Positions 1 through 11,632 of a stretch of 64,000 bases of DNA are shown in pieces (the first letter of the stretch is position 1; each line of letters starts with the position of its first letter). The translations under genes and the position numbers were made by a program. Under the pieces are notes generated by a model, which was not told the origin of the DNA, ran no database searches, and worked only from the letters and a program-made list of their open reading frames with translations. The stretch is from Stagonosporopsis chrysanthemi. Its lineage: Eukaryota; Ascomycota; Dothideomycetes; Pleosporales; Didymellaceae. The stretch covers positions 124,001 to 188,000 of the forward strand of contig JAFISE010000010.1 of the NCBI GenBank assembly GCA_022560025.1. Reading direction: 5' to 3'.

Positions 1-261
1 CTGTTCTGGGCAGGACTCACAGTCGGCATGTGCAACCTGATCTGCGGTGTCTCTGTTGGTATCAACGGAAGTAGTGCAGCGTTGGCAGATGCTGCTGATC
101 CGTCTCTGTGTGTATATTCCATGCCACACTCCAAGTCCTGTTACTAATGTGCTTGTAGATTTGTCAAGATTCTTGTTATTGAGATCTTCAGTTCCATCTT
201 GGGCCTGTTTGGTCTGATTATTGGGCTGCTTATGCAGAGCGCTGCCAAGGACTTCGACTGA
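1..261 (+). CDS. VMA16: V-type ATPase proteolipid subunit c'' (3' end only)
   Basis: This is the C-terminal part of the c'' proteolipid of the membrane V0 sector, which carries protons across vacuolar and endosomal membranes. The window opens inside an exon, in frame from base 1. Exons are 1-107 and 159-261. The intron 108-158 starts GTGTGT, ends TTGTAG and has a TACTAAT branch site. The translation has a Gly/Ala-rich helix (SVGINGSSAALADAADPSL) followed by FVKILVIEIFSSILGLFGLI, the last helix typical of c'' subunits, and ends SAAKDFD. The TGA is at 259-261. The 5' part lies outside the window. The match to the c'' family is strong even though only about 69 residues are visible; subunits c and c' fit the end less well. 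Confidence 0.88.
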
Positions 262-581
262 ACAGACTAACATCATCGTGCAACACAAGATGCTCAAGTA
301 GAGAAGCAGACATGTCGATAGACGGGAGGTGCAGCTGGCAGACTTCATACTTCAGATCACGCATCTCGGGAGAGAGGGCAACTTTGGGTTGGGTTCGTCA
401 AAGATGTATTATGTACATAGGGAAGGCGCTTGTATAATGCATGTATCACGAGCGAGCATTGGCGTTAGATATCAAGTTTTGATCAGGGTTCAATCACAAG
501 TCATCAAACACACTGAGCGCTGCTGAGGCATCCTTACAAGTACATGCATTCAGATAGTCCGTGCACCGGACTACATGATAG
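262..581. other. Intergenic, 320 bp
   Basis: This holds the 3' flank of VMA16 and the promoter and leader of the molybdenum cofactor gene. I see no gene and no clear TATA box. Confidence 0.6.
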
Positions 582-2892
582 ATGCGGGACAAGCCCTCCA
601 CCATCAACGTCACCTCCTCGTCCAATATGAGCACCACAAACTCGAAGTTAAAAGCCGCAATCTTGGTCGTGTCCGAGACCGCGTCGCAAGACCCATCAAC
701 AGACAAATGCATCTCGGTTCTTAAAGACGTCTTCAGCAGCTCCGGCAATGACCAATGGGATGTCGCACAGACCGATATTGTTCCGGATAACGTACTAGCA
801 ATCCAGAAGACCATCAGGAGTTGGACCGATGGTGCCAATCCAATCAATCTGATCATTACCAGCGGTGGAACTGGTTTTGCTACCAAAGATGTGACTCCAG
901 AGGTATGGCTTGCCATGCGGTGTGCAGCATTTCATGGCTAACCATGCGGGTAGGCGATAACGCCATTGATAGACAGGCACGCTCCTGGACTTGTGTGAGT
1001 GTTCATGCATCACTATACTGAGATGTCGAATTAACAGCTGCTTAGCCATGGCATGCTTACAACTTCGTACGCGGTAACGCCTTGTTAGTAGCCACGATCT
1101 ATTGCATGCCATTCCCTGACTGACTACTCCAGTCGCGCTAATGGCTCGGCCTGTTGCGGGGACTCGAAAACAGTCCATTGTGATCACTTTACCAGGATCG
1201 CCGAAGGGTGCTAAGGAGAATCTCGAGGCTGTTATTAAGCTGTTGCCGCATGCCTGCATCCAGGCAGCTGGTGCGGAATCAAGACCTCTTCATGAAGGCG
1301 GTGTAAAGAAGCTCGAGAAGGATGCTGGTGTTTCTAGTGCTACCTTGACAGGTACATGAAATCTCTGCCGTGTGTGAGGAAAAAGACTGACAACCACAGG
1401 TGCAGGCGGAGGTCACCACCACCACCATCACCATGGTCATGGTCATTCGCACGGTCATGGAGGCCATGCTGCAGTACAGCCGCACACAAAACCAGAGGAT
1501 CGACCCCAATCGAATGATCCCAGTGCCGGACCCTCTCGCAGGTATCGATCATCCCCTTACCCTATGCTAGCCGTCGACGATGCATTGAAGTTAATTGCGG
1601 AACACACCCCAGCTCCCATCGTCGAGACTGCGGCTGTCAACATGAGTTTGGGTGGCTCCGTCCTTGCTGAGGATGTCAAAGCTACCGAATCCGTACCTGC
1701 CTTCCGAGCCAGTATTGTCGATGGATATGCCGTCAAGATCCCTTCTTCTGGCAAATTTGAGAAGGGCGTATACCCTGTCGCAATTGTATCGCATGCCCAA
1801 GCAGGCGATGTGAAGGAGCTGAAGGAGGGTGAGATAGCTCGCATTACTACTGGAGCTCCACTCCCACCCGGTGCCGATGCAGTCGTAATGGTCGAGGATA
1901 CGGTATTGAAAAGCCAGACAGATGACGGTAACGAAGAGAAGGAGGTGGAGATTCTGACAAGTGAAATCCAAGCTGGAGAGAATGTGCGCGAGGTTGGCAG
2001 CGACGTAAAGGAAGGCGAAACGATATTGAAGAAAGGTGAGGGCATTACGGTTGTTGGGGGAGAGTTCGGTCTTTTGGCTTCAGTGGGCACAAAGGAAGTG
2101 TCTGTCTATAGGCGACCTGTTGTTGGTGTCTTGAGTACCGGCGACGAGATCATTCCTCACGATAGGGAAGGGCCACTACGTTTGGGAGAGGTGAGGGATA
2201 CCAATCGCCCGACTCTCATCACAGCGGCACGAAGCCACCGCTTCCAAGTCGTCGATCTTGGCATCGCATCAGACAAGTAAGTCCACCAACTTGCATGCAC
2301 GATTTACAACCACTAATAGAATAGGCCCGGGTCTCTGGAACAAACCCTGCGCGAAGCACTCCTTAAGTGTGACATAATCATAACCTCCGGAGGTGTTTCA
2401 ATGGGCGAACTCGACCTACTCAAGCCCACAATCGAGCGCACTCTAGGCGGCACAATCCATTTCGGACGCGTGAATATGAAGCCCGGTAAACCCACCACCT
2501 TCGCCACAGTCCCTACAAAGGCCCCTGACGGCACACGCATCTCCAAAGCCATCTTCTCATTGCCTGGCAACCCTGCCTCGGCCGTGGTATGCTTTCACCT
2601 TTTCGTTCTACCTGCACTGCACCAGCAGGCTGGTATCACGCCTGTGGGCCTGCCGAAAGTGAGTGTGCTGCTCGATGAGGATCTCAGGATGGACAAGAGC
2701 CGACCGGAGTACCATCGTGCGCTAGTCGTTGCGCGTGATGGGGCTATGTATGCCAGTTCGACGGGTGGACAGAGAAGCAGCAGAATTGGGAGTTTCAGGG
2801 GTGCGAATGCGTTGTTGGCTATGCCAGTGGGTGAAGGGAGCCTTAGGAAGGGTGAAAGGGTTGACGCGCTACTGATGGGGAAATTGGGCTGA
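582..2892 (+). CDS. cnxE: Molybdopterin adenylyl/molybdenum transferase, gephyrin/CnxE type
   Basis: This fused two-domain enzyme finishes molybdenum cofactor: the N-terminal MogA/MoaB-like domain adenylates molybdopterin and the MoeA-like domain inserts molybdate. Exons are 582-902, 954-994, 1046-1083, 1133-1351, 1400-2276 and 2325-2892, giving 687 residues in frame. The N-terminal domain shows IITSGGTGFATKDVTPE (about 91-107), HAPGLVHGM across two junctions, and LPGSPKGAKENL. A histidine-rich linker follows at about 212-229. The MoeA domain shows PAFRASIVDGYAVK, TGAPLPPGADAVV, VLSTGDEI, TSGGVSMGELD and SLPGNPASA. An in-frame ATG at 627 could be the real start, because the first 15 residues look like leader. 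The product should be cytosolic and needed for nitrate reductase. Identity is very sure, and the tiny 41- and 38-nt exons are supported by motif continuity. Confidence 0.93.
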
Positions 2893-5164
2893 ACCCTCGC
2901 CATGTCTCCTTGGAACACAAAGGGACGAGCGAAGCATGACGTATTGCCCACGTTGCTTTGTTTTGTCGCGCCTGAGTAGGAATCTATGCATGCGCCAAAG
3001 CAGCTCGATTGTCCACAGTCTCAACCCCAAACAGCCACTTCCGGCCAAATCAACACCTACGTCCAGGGTTTTGGCCATGAGTTCAACTTGCCCCTTTGAG
3101 TAAGCAGCCCATTCGCTGTGGATTCCAGCGTGTCACCTGTCACTGCCCATTTCAGTACGTTGAGCTGCAGAAATCCGAAGGACGCCCGACAGCGCTTTGA
3201 GCAGCGTACATGTGTGAGGGTGGTATGCGTCAGCGCCAGACAAGGTCTCTCCCAGCTGATGATGTTGTGATGGCGAATGAACCACCTGCCGCAATGCAGT
3301 ATCTGCATGTAAAAGAAAGCCCACGACTCTCCACAGCATTGCATCGGCGCCAGTGAGCCAGCTCATCATCAAGCAATGAAATAGATTGCTTATCGAGTCC
3401 GCGCCAAACAAAAGTGATCTCCTTTGTAGCTACACCGGCGTTCACACTCCTTGCTTCACACGTGCCGTGCCTGCTCCGCCCGGCCCTTCCCAACAGCCCA
3501 ATTGCAGCCCACCGTCAGGCCGGCGCTTAGCCGTCATTCACGCCTCGACTACTCTTGGTACGACATGCATTGACAGCAGTGCAGATCCGTGGGTCGCTAA
3601 TGAGCTGTTCCAGACGACTGGCGCTACGGCTGAGATGGCGTGAGATGTGTGACCAGGTATCGTGGAGATCGCTGACGTGAGGATTTGGCATGCGGGGGTT
3701 GGGCAGGGTATGGGTGATTGGATCGGTACCGGGCACTTGGTGTACGGTTGCTTGCTTGAGCCCATGTGACGATGGGCATAACGGGAAAGTTATTATCTAC
3801 GAAGTCATCGTGCACAGATAAATGAGCTATCGGGCAGACCGAGGAGTTCTTGGAGCCGGAAAATGTGCGGTTGTTGAGCCGCTCGTTCACATTGCCGATG
3901 TTTTGTTTCACTTGCGTTACACGGGGTAGCGCGAACACCTCGGCTGGTGGTACTCTTGACTCCCTCCAGATCAAAAAGATGATGCTTGCTTTGTTGCCGA
4001 AATGCTTGCATGTGGTATAGGACCTTGGCCAGGAAAGGAAGAAGCACCACCAGTGAAGCATGGCCCTGTCGAGCGAAAAGGATGAGTCTAGGGAGGCCCA
4101 TCGTAGTTACTGAAGCTATGTACCAGAACAGCCCACAAGTATGTACTCAAGTTCTTGCTTCCAGCCAGATCCCTGAGATGGAATTGGATATCCATGAACG
4201 AAACAGCATCCACCTTTCGCGCAGTACTAGCGCGTACCCGCACAATTCACGGGCTATGATACACAAGAGATTGATGTCTCTACATGCTGGCTAGGATTCT
4301 TGTCAGATGGTAGGGCGCATTGAATTCAATGGCATGGCGGCAAGAGCGTCCGAATATGGCAGTTCGTCCAGGCTTTCTGAGATGAGGATATGAGCGCGGT
4401 CCGAGAAGTCGACAGTGACATGTCCGACAATGCTGGAAGATGATGACAGAGACAGGCACAACCTGGTCGGCTGCGGGAGGCAAGACTAGCGCGAACGGGC
4501 CTTCCAATAGGCCCTCGACGCGCTTGAACTTCAGACACCATTTACCTTGGCGCGTCATGCTCCAGCTCGAAGCAACACAGCATTCGCGGCCACTGCGAGC
4601 CGTTGTTTCTGCCTCGTCCGATCCCTTGTGTGGCTATTTCAACCAACAGTTGTAGCGGATGATGGTTCCTCAACCCTCGGACTGCAATAGCAAGTGTCTT
4701 TGTATGCCATACTGCTCGCCAGCGCCCAACACGGCGTCGCGCCATGTCCGAAGGCGTCTCTTGCGTGCCACAGACCGTTGATCAAGGCTGTCTGTCTCTC
4801 ATCCTTAGCGGATTAGCTGCGTTACCCCAGCGAACTGCTACGGGGATGTCGCACTGACGTTGCCGGGTTTGATGACATGTTTCAAATGGACGACGAGGAA
4901 CGCCTGTCGAGGATGCTGGCTAGCACAGCGAGACGGTTGCACAGGGCTGTCCACGCATAATAACATTACAGAGCCCATCTGCCTGATCCTTATTCCGGAA
5001 GCCTTATATGGGTTTGCAGCACACCCTGATCACTCTTAGATTTTCGTTTCTTCATGTCAAGACCTGATTGATATCCAAACTTCTGGTTGAGTGCCGATCT
5101 CGATCTGGATCCTAACGACGTCCTCTACGGGTTCATACCTCGCACTTCACTTTGCTTATTTAAT
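2893..5164. other. Gene-poor stretch, 2.3 kb
   Basis: I see no convincing gene on either strand. The open frames here are short, have atypical composition and match no motif I recognise. I also see no terminal repeats, tRNA or low-complexity tract. The last 200 bases must include the promoter of the Cys-rich gene, with an AT-rich TTATAT at about 5004. Confidence 0.5.
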
Positions 5165-6017
5165 ATGCTTTACCTTCCAATTTTTCTGTCGAGCATCTAC
5201 GCGGCATCGGTGGTCGCGGCCGCAAGTCGGAAATGCTATAGCCTTATCGGCGCCGAGCTCGACGAATCTTTCAGGCCATGCAACTCAACGGCTAAGCACA
5301 GTGGCTGTTGCGCCACAAATCGAACTACTGGCCCCGACATTTGTTTGGACAGCGGTTTGTGCCTGGCGACAAAGAACGAGTACATGGGTACCATATGGCA
5401 ACCTGGATGTACAGATTCGACAGGCAAAGCTACCCAGTGTCCACAAGTGTGCCCTAGCAGTATGTACTCCTTAATATTGCAGCAACACTGCTAACAACTC
5501 GCTAGTGAATAATGATTTCGACGAGCTGAACCCGGTGTCCGCATGGAATATACAGACATGTGACTTTGGTACATACTGTTGCAGGGCAGCCAATGACCGA
5601 CGGAATTGCTGCAACAACTCGACTGCACCCAGGATCACGACAACATCGATCGGCGCCTTTCTGCTCCAGACTGCAACAGCATCGTCGACGTCAATGACTT
5701 CAGCTGCGACTGCAACAGATTCTCCATCCGACCTCGAAGCAACCCTTATGTCCAATGAGGATGTCTGCAAGAACGAGAAACACAAGACAGCTCTCGTTGG
5801 TGGCGCTGTTGGAGGCATATTAGGGACAGCAGTTATTGGCCTGTTGGGGTTGGTGTACTGGATGTCGAAGCGAGAGCAGCGTCAACGCAAGCTAAAAGAG
5901 CATTACGAGGAGCAATTCGCACAGACCTGGGCGTATAGAAAGGCCATGGCTGCTAGTTCAACATCGATGAGGACAGACACCCAAGAAGAGTTCATGGGCA
6001 AGTCGAGTGGAAGCTAA
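5165..6017 (+). CDS. Secreted/single-pass Cys-rich surface protein, fungal
   Basis: The function is unknown. Exons are 5165-5459 and 5506-6017 (268 residues); the junction rebuilds an ATG codon (CPS-M-NND). The N-terminus, MLYLPIFLSSIYAASVVAAAS, is a signal peptide. The ectodomain (about 23-139) is cysteine-rich, with CCATN, CLDSGLC and CDFGTYCC..CC. A Ser/Thr-rich stalk of about 140-180 leads to a membrane segment at about 194-218 (ALVGGAVGGILGTAVIGLLG). A basic cytoplasmic tail (SKREQRQRKLKEHYEEQ) ends the protein. This layout recurs in many Pezizomycotina surface proteins and resembles wall-stress sensors in shape only. ATG 5165 was chosen because the frame upstream of it has no signal-like sequence. 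It lies in an accessory-looking stretch next to a transporter. The gene is probably real. Confidence 0.75.
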
Positions 6018-6924
6018 AGGCTGGAGCAGTAGTCGTACTGCAACAAAACATTGTTTGTGCCCGACGGGCTACGGTAATGGCTAATGAAGGTGCTTTTGGT
6101 GTTTGAGTCGAATGGACTTCGGCCCTATTGTTTGTAAGCGGATACCCTATTCTTATTAGCGACCATACCATGTCAAGTTTTTCGGCAACGCAACATACAT
6201 ATATCTGTTCCTCTATGCAACTATCACAGCTCTCATGAAGTCCGCCGCAACTGTTCGTCCGACTTACCTTGCTGCGCTGAATCCCTCTGGCAACACTTAC
6301 AATTACTGATCTGAGGTGGGTCACACAAGATAACAAATAACGGTTTTTCGTTCCATTAATGATAACAAATCTGCACCTCGGCCGAGATGGCAAGGGGTGA
6401 CGTTCTGGACTAAAGCGGATGGTCCGCCAAGGAGATGCGGCTCTGAGGAACTTCCGATGATGAGGTGGCGGAGATAACACGGCCTGTACTTATGGAGGAA
6501 CACCAACAATGTAGTCGCGCAGCTTGCAGCGCTCAGAGCTGCACTCAGGGCTGCAATGATAAGATCTATGTTGTTATGTTTTTCAAGCCGTTTGTCGAAT
6601 GGCTAGGGGGTCTACCGAGGCTTAAATCTCGTTTTGGCGTTCAAATGTGACCGTCGAAAGCCCGTGATGGGGGCGGATGGTCGGCTTTTAGGGATGGAAG
6701 CACGGCCAAGTCATTCACGCGAAGGCGCAATGACAGTGACGCGGAGGAAGGCGGAACTTAGAATCAAATAAAACAGACTGCTGGTACCTACAAAGCCTGT
6801 TACTCCGCAGATCAACATCTACCACTTCACCTTTCCTGTTGCTCACAACGCCTCGTCGGATCTCTACCGCATAGCCTTACGCACTGACGGTTCCCTGCAC
6901 GCACTAAGGCCTGAATCGGCTTCC
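6018..6924. other. Intergenic, 0.9 kb
   Basis: No gene seen. It contains the 3' flank of the Cys-rich gene and the promoter of the downstream transporter. A CT-rich leader (about 6800-6900) lies just before the transporter ATG. Confidence 0.5.
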
Positions 6925-8592
6925 ATGGAGAAAGACCCTGAGTCCGGTCGACCCGGCCGCATCACACACTTCCAGCGAGTCCTCCATCAAGGGGTTCTTA
7001 CAGATGCTATTATCGAGCATCCATACAAGGGGTCGGGTACCGAGGACGACCCGTTCCTTGTCACATGGATTGACAATGACCCAGTCAACCCTATGAATTA
7101 CCCGTTTGCACTGAAATGGATTATTACAATACTGGTCGCGGTCGCGACGCTAGCAGTAACTTTTGTTTCCTCTGCATTTTCTGGTGGCATCGTTCAGGTC
7201 CTGCGAGAGTTCCAAATTGTGCAGATCATTGGCACGCTCGGGATTTCGCTATTTGTCTTGGGTTTTGCTATTGGGCCACTGTTTTGGGCTCCTTTGAGTG
7301 GTGAGTATCTTATCACTATTAGGAAGTAGACACAAATCACTAATACTGAATAGAGATGTACGGCCGCCAGTACCTCTTCTTCATCACTTACATGTTGCTC
7401 ACCTTCTTTAATGCGGGTGCAGCTGGCGCGCAGAACATCGAGACCTTGATCATCCTGAGGTTTTTGGCTGGTGCATTTGGGTCCTCACCATTGACCAACG
7501 CTGGCGGTGTCATCGCGGATATGTTTCCAGCATCTCACCGAGGACTTGCCACCAGTATCTTCGCCACTGCTCCTTTCCTGGGGCCTGTTATTGGTCCAAT
7601 TGGTAAGCATCTTGCTGCAAAAAAACTATCTTATGTGTGATTCAAATTAATACCTGGCAGTTGGTGGCTTTGTTGGCCAATCAATCGGCTGGCGCTGGAT
7701 CGAGGGTGTCATGACCATCTTCACTGGTGTTCTCTGGCTCGTCTGCGCATTCCTCGTGCCCGAAACCTACGCCCCGGTTCTCCTGCGGAAGCGCGCCGTA
7801 GCTCTGTCGAAGCACACAGGACAAGTATACAAGAGCAAATCCGACGCCGAGCAGGGCACCAAGTCCGTAGGCTCCACATTCAAGACCGCTCTCACTCGCC
7901 CATGGATCTTGCTCTTCCGTGAGCCCATCGTCCTTCTGCTGTCAATCTATATGGCAGTCATCTACGGAACTTTGTACATGCTCTTCGGTGCCTTCCCTAT
8001 CGTTTTCCAGCGAGGTCGTGGGTGGTCACAAGGTATCGGCGGTCTGGCATTCATTGGAGTAGCAGTGGGCATGCTCTCCGCTGTCCTCTACTCGGTTTGG
8101 GACAACAAGCGCTACAACAAATGCATCGAAGCCTCTCCATCTGGCATTGCCGCCCCTGAGGCTCGCCTCCCACCCGCCCTTGTCGGCTCCGTCGCGATGC
8201 CTATCGGGCTTTTCTGGTTCGCCTGGACAAATTCGCCCAGCGTCCACTGGGTTGTCAGTATCATGGCTGGCGCTCCTTTTGGATTTGGCATGGTCTTGGT
8301 TTTCCTATCCATCATGAACTACCTCATCGACTCGTACCTCGTCTACGCAGCCTCGGTCCTTGCCGCAAACTCGGTATTGCGATCGCTATTCGGTGCTGCA
8401 TTCCCCTTGTTCACTAGCCAGATGTATGCCAATCTGGGCATACACTGGGCGTCTTCGATCCCTGCGTTTTTGGCGTTGGCCTGTGTGCCCTTCCCTTTCC
8501 TGTTCTACAAGTACGGCGCTGCAATTCGTCAACGCTGCAAGTTCGCTGCTGAGGCTGCAGCTATCCTTGAGAAGATGCAGCAGACGGCTTAA
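6925..8592 (+). CDS. MFS multidrug/polyamine transporter (DHA1, Tpo1/Flu1-like)
   Basis: This is a plasma-membrane proton antiporter of the 12-helix drug family, predicted from sequence. Exons are 6925-7300, 7354-7602 and 7661-8592 (518 residues). A hydrophilic N-terminus contains VTWIDNDPVNPMNYP, the usual lead into helix 1. Then come GPLFWAPLSEMYGRQ (the family's motif A across intron 1), LRFLAGAFGSSPLTNAGG, ATAPFLGPVIGPIVGG (antiporter motif C across intron 2), GWRWIEG and VPETYAPVLLRKRA before the central loop. Six more hydrophobic segments follow. Both introns fall at conserved transporter positions and restore frame exactly. Substrate cannot be read from sequence; relatives export polyamines, azoles or metabolites. 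No biosynthetic cluster lies beside it. Confidence 0.9.
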
Positions 8593-8918
8593 AAAGTTAG
8601 ATTAGACATAGAATTTAGATTCCAGAAGATACAGTTACTGTTACTTCTATCACTCTTCAAAGTTCCTCTTATGCTGTCCACGTCATTGGTACACACGTAC
8701 GCTTCCTTAAATGATGAAATAGTTGTGCTAAACGTGTTTCGATGGATTTGAGTAGGGCAGCTATGATACTCTTTCTGAATTGCCCTGTGAGCAAAAACAT
8801 ATCACAGGGGTCAAAAGTTTCCTGCTAAACTTCATGAACTTGCTTGAAGATACACATATTACTGGTTACTGTAAAGCCGTGTCCCGATTTCTTTCCGCGC
8901 CATCGCACCGACCTCCAC
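8593..8918. other. Convergent 3' flanks, 326 bp
   Basis: AT-rich DNA lies between the converging transporter genes. It likely holds both polyadenylation regions. No gene seen. Confidence 0.55.
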
Positions 8919-10748
8919 TCACCTCTTCAGCGCCTTTGCTGGTAACAACGCGGTTGTGATGACGCAACCGAGTGTCACTCCTCCAGCAAGATACAGTACG
9001 CTATTCACGTCCCCTTTGTCGTCTTTGCTCTTCGCATATAAATGTTGCGCGATCAAAGGACTGATAATGCCGAACAGCCTCCCCCAGAAACTTGCCACTC
9101 CGCAGGCCGTTCCACGAATCTGCGCCGGGAAGGCTTCAGGAGTCCATCCATAGAGGACGGCGTTGAACATAGATTGGAAAAAGTACTCCATCGCGTTCAG
9201 TCCGATGTTGGAAGCTGGGCTGTTGACTGTGCTGAATACGAAGATACTGACGGACATGAGTAGCGAAGCCACGACCATAGTGTATTTTCGCCCGATGTTG
9301 GGGGTGCGGTAGAGGAGGGAACCCAAGAGAACACCGATGGTGCCGGGCAGGTAGATTAGGATATAGGAGCGGTATGTGTAGTTGAGAGAGAGGTGTAGCG
9401 CGCCATTCTTCAGTGCAATGATTCGAGGCAAGTACGACCCAGCGACCGTGAAGCCAGTGAAGTCGCAAATATAAGTCAGCCAGACAAGCGTAGTAAGGCG
9501 AACCATTTGTGGTGTAGAAAAGAGGATCTTTAAGCGTGCCATTTCGGTCTTGATGCTTTCAGACCAGGAAGGGGCTTCCCGTTTCGAGCTATCATTGCCC
9601 AGGATGGAGTTGTGCTCTCTTTCAACGGCTTGCAGTTGTTCCAGTGTTAAGCTGCATGTTGTTTTGTTGTACAGCGCAATGTTTTCAAGCACTTCGACCG
9701 CCTGCGCGTCTTTGCCGCGGTATAGAAGGAACTTTGGCGACTCTTGGAATCGAAAGATCACAGAACGCAGTACGAAGACAAGCAAGGTCAGTCCTCCCAA
9801 GGTGTATCTGGCATGGGTCAGCATACATTAGACTCAGTCTCAGGTGTGCACTTACAGAAGATATCGCCACCCCACGTTATCTCCCTTCTTGCAGCACGCC
9901 ACTTCAATACCGACATTCTTGCACGAAGGCAATGGCCCAGCTTCTGAGAAATTTGGTGAGCAGCTGTGTACAGGTATGAAACCATAGGCCATGACACTGC
10001 AAATGACAACACCGAGAGGCTGAAAAATCGATAGCAGTGGAAGAAGATAACGTCTACTCTCTGGAGTGAACTCGAGAGTAATGGTCGTATCTATTGGGAT
10101 GTTTCCACCAACACCGAACCCGGTGAGAGCAGTAAGAATCAGAATAGTGTTGTAATCATCTGGTACTCCAAGACACAGACCGAAAATGCAGGCAATGAGG
10201 ACCGTAAGATTGAACGCCCATCGCCTACCAATCACGTCGACCAGGACACCCCAAGCGAAGGCGCCTGCTGTTAGGCCTACTGAGAAGGCTGTGGAGAGCT
10301 TCCCAGTCTCATCATTACCAAAACCTAGCTCCTGTTGCAGGGGCGAGAGAACAAGACCGAAAGCCTGCGCCCACATCAGATCGATGAGATAGCCGAGACC
10401 ACAAAGGGACCAAATCATCCATTGGTACCGGCCCATGCCGAAGGCATCTATCTGCCTGTCTACAAGCAAGCACTTTTTGTCGTAGAGTGTTTCGTCCCCT
10501 TCAGACCGTGTTTTGGATGACTGTGAACTTTCGGTATCACTTTTGTTATCAAGCTCGTTGACTTCTTTCTCAATCTTATCCAGAATCGCGGCCATCGATG
10601 GAGGGAAGGTTGCATTATCCTTGGAGCGAGATGAGGAGCCAGAGGCGTCTGGTGGCAGAAGAGGCTGTGTCTCCGACATTTGCTGTGATGATGAGCTCAT
10701 GTCGTGCTCTGTTGAGACTGATAGTAAGCCACTTCTTGCCGGATTCAT
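8919..10748 (-). CDS. MFS transporter, SV2/NiaP-like organic solute carrier
   Basis: Exons on the minus strand are 10748-9856 and 9807-8919; the 48-nt intron 9808-9855 has GTAAGT and CCAG ends. The product is 593 residues. The N-terminus is long, hydrophilic and Ser-rich (about 1-110). Helices start at WMIWSLCGLGYLIDLMW. Motifs are GVLVDVIGRRWAFN (motif A), GFGVGGNIPIDTTITLEFTP with PESRR in the first half, RFQESPKFLLYRGK before the central loop, and YGWTPEAFPAQIRGTACG (motif E-like) in the second half. The loop after helix 5 has CSPN, SCKNVG and ACCKKG, a lumenal Cys-rich insert. The pattern fits sugar-porter relatives of the SV2/niacin type. Substrate is unknown. The stop codon lies inside a perfect donor sequence (AG/GTGAGT), so an alternative spliced C-terminus is possible. 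Confidence 0.87.
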
Positions 10749-11632
10749 GACTACCAAGTCACCTCAGAGATACGGCGCCCAAAGGTGTACTCGGCGCAGC
10801 TAGCCCGCTTTTGGCAGGAGCTTAGCGCGATGCAGTAAGACCACTGCTGAATCCGTGAAAGCCTCCGCTGTCAGAGACGCCTGTCTTTGTGTAACACGAA
10901 GCGCAGTGGTCTTTGGGTAATGGCTTGAGTTTTGGTGAGATTGCGGAGAGCCCGAATAGTAGCGTTCCCCCGCTCCAGTAGCTGATCGTATAGTCCAATC
11001 GAACGTTACCGGCCGATGCGGGACTTCAGCAGCGTGAAGCTGCAGCTGAAGGAATAGGAGTATCCGTGGAGTAGCAATATTAGATATAACGTAAAGAGAG
11101 TAGAACAAGCAGCTGAGCGGGAGCGGCAAGTATCGACATGGCCGTATCTTACCTCTTATACCTGTCTGCTCGTATCTGCTGCGGCAAGGGCTACTCTCAA
11201 CACAGGAAGGCACCCCGCGATAAGGCACTGCCCACCAATCCTACCTCCAAACAAGGCGCTCTCCAAGCACTAAGGCGGCGTTGAACGCCGCGGACGGCGG
11301 TCAGACAGATGTTGAGCAACCCGCAACTGCATGAAATTTGCACGTGCTGTAACAAATGAACGGCGTTCTATGGTTGTCGCGCTTTAATCAATGCGCAAGG
11401 CTGCAGACTAGGCCCACGTGAAGATGCACGAACTGCCACAGTGCCGTCATCCCGTGTCGAGAAGGATGCCTCAGGATGCAGAAAGGTGGGGTTGAGGGAT
11501 ACTGCAGACCAATCACGGAAGAGCCCCACTATACGGGCAGTTTTGAGATTAGCGCGAGCTGCCGAAAAAAGTTCTAGAGAAGTTGGCGATCAGCGATCGC
11601 ACAGGAACCACAAACACATAACGATACCCACA
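10749..11632. other. Divergent promoter region, 0.9 kb
   Basis: This lies between the MFS gene (minus) and NOP4 (plus) and must hold both promoters. No gene seen. A frame runs into NOP4 from about 11441, but it has no ATG before 11633. Confidence 0.55.

Noticed and set aside
5165..10748. Secondary-metabolite cluster around the two transporters
   Set aside because: No synthase, oxidase or pathway regulator lies in the region.
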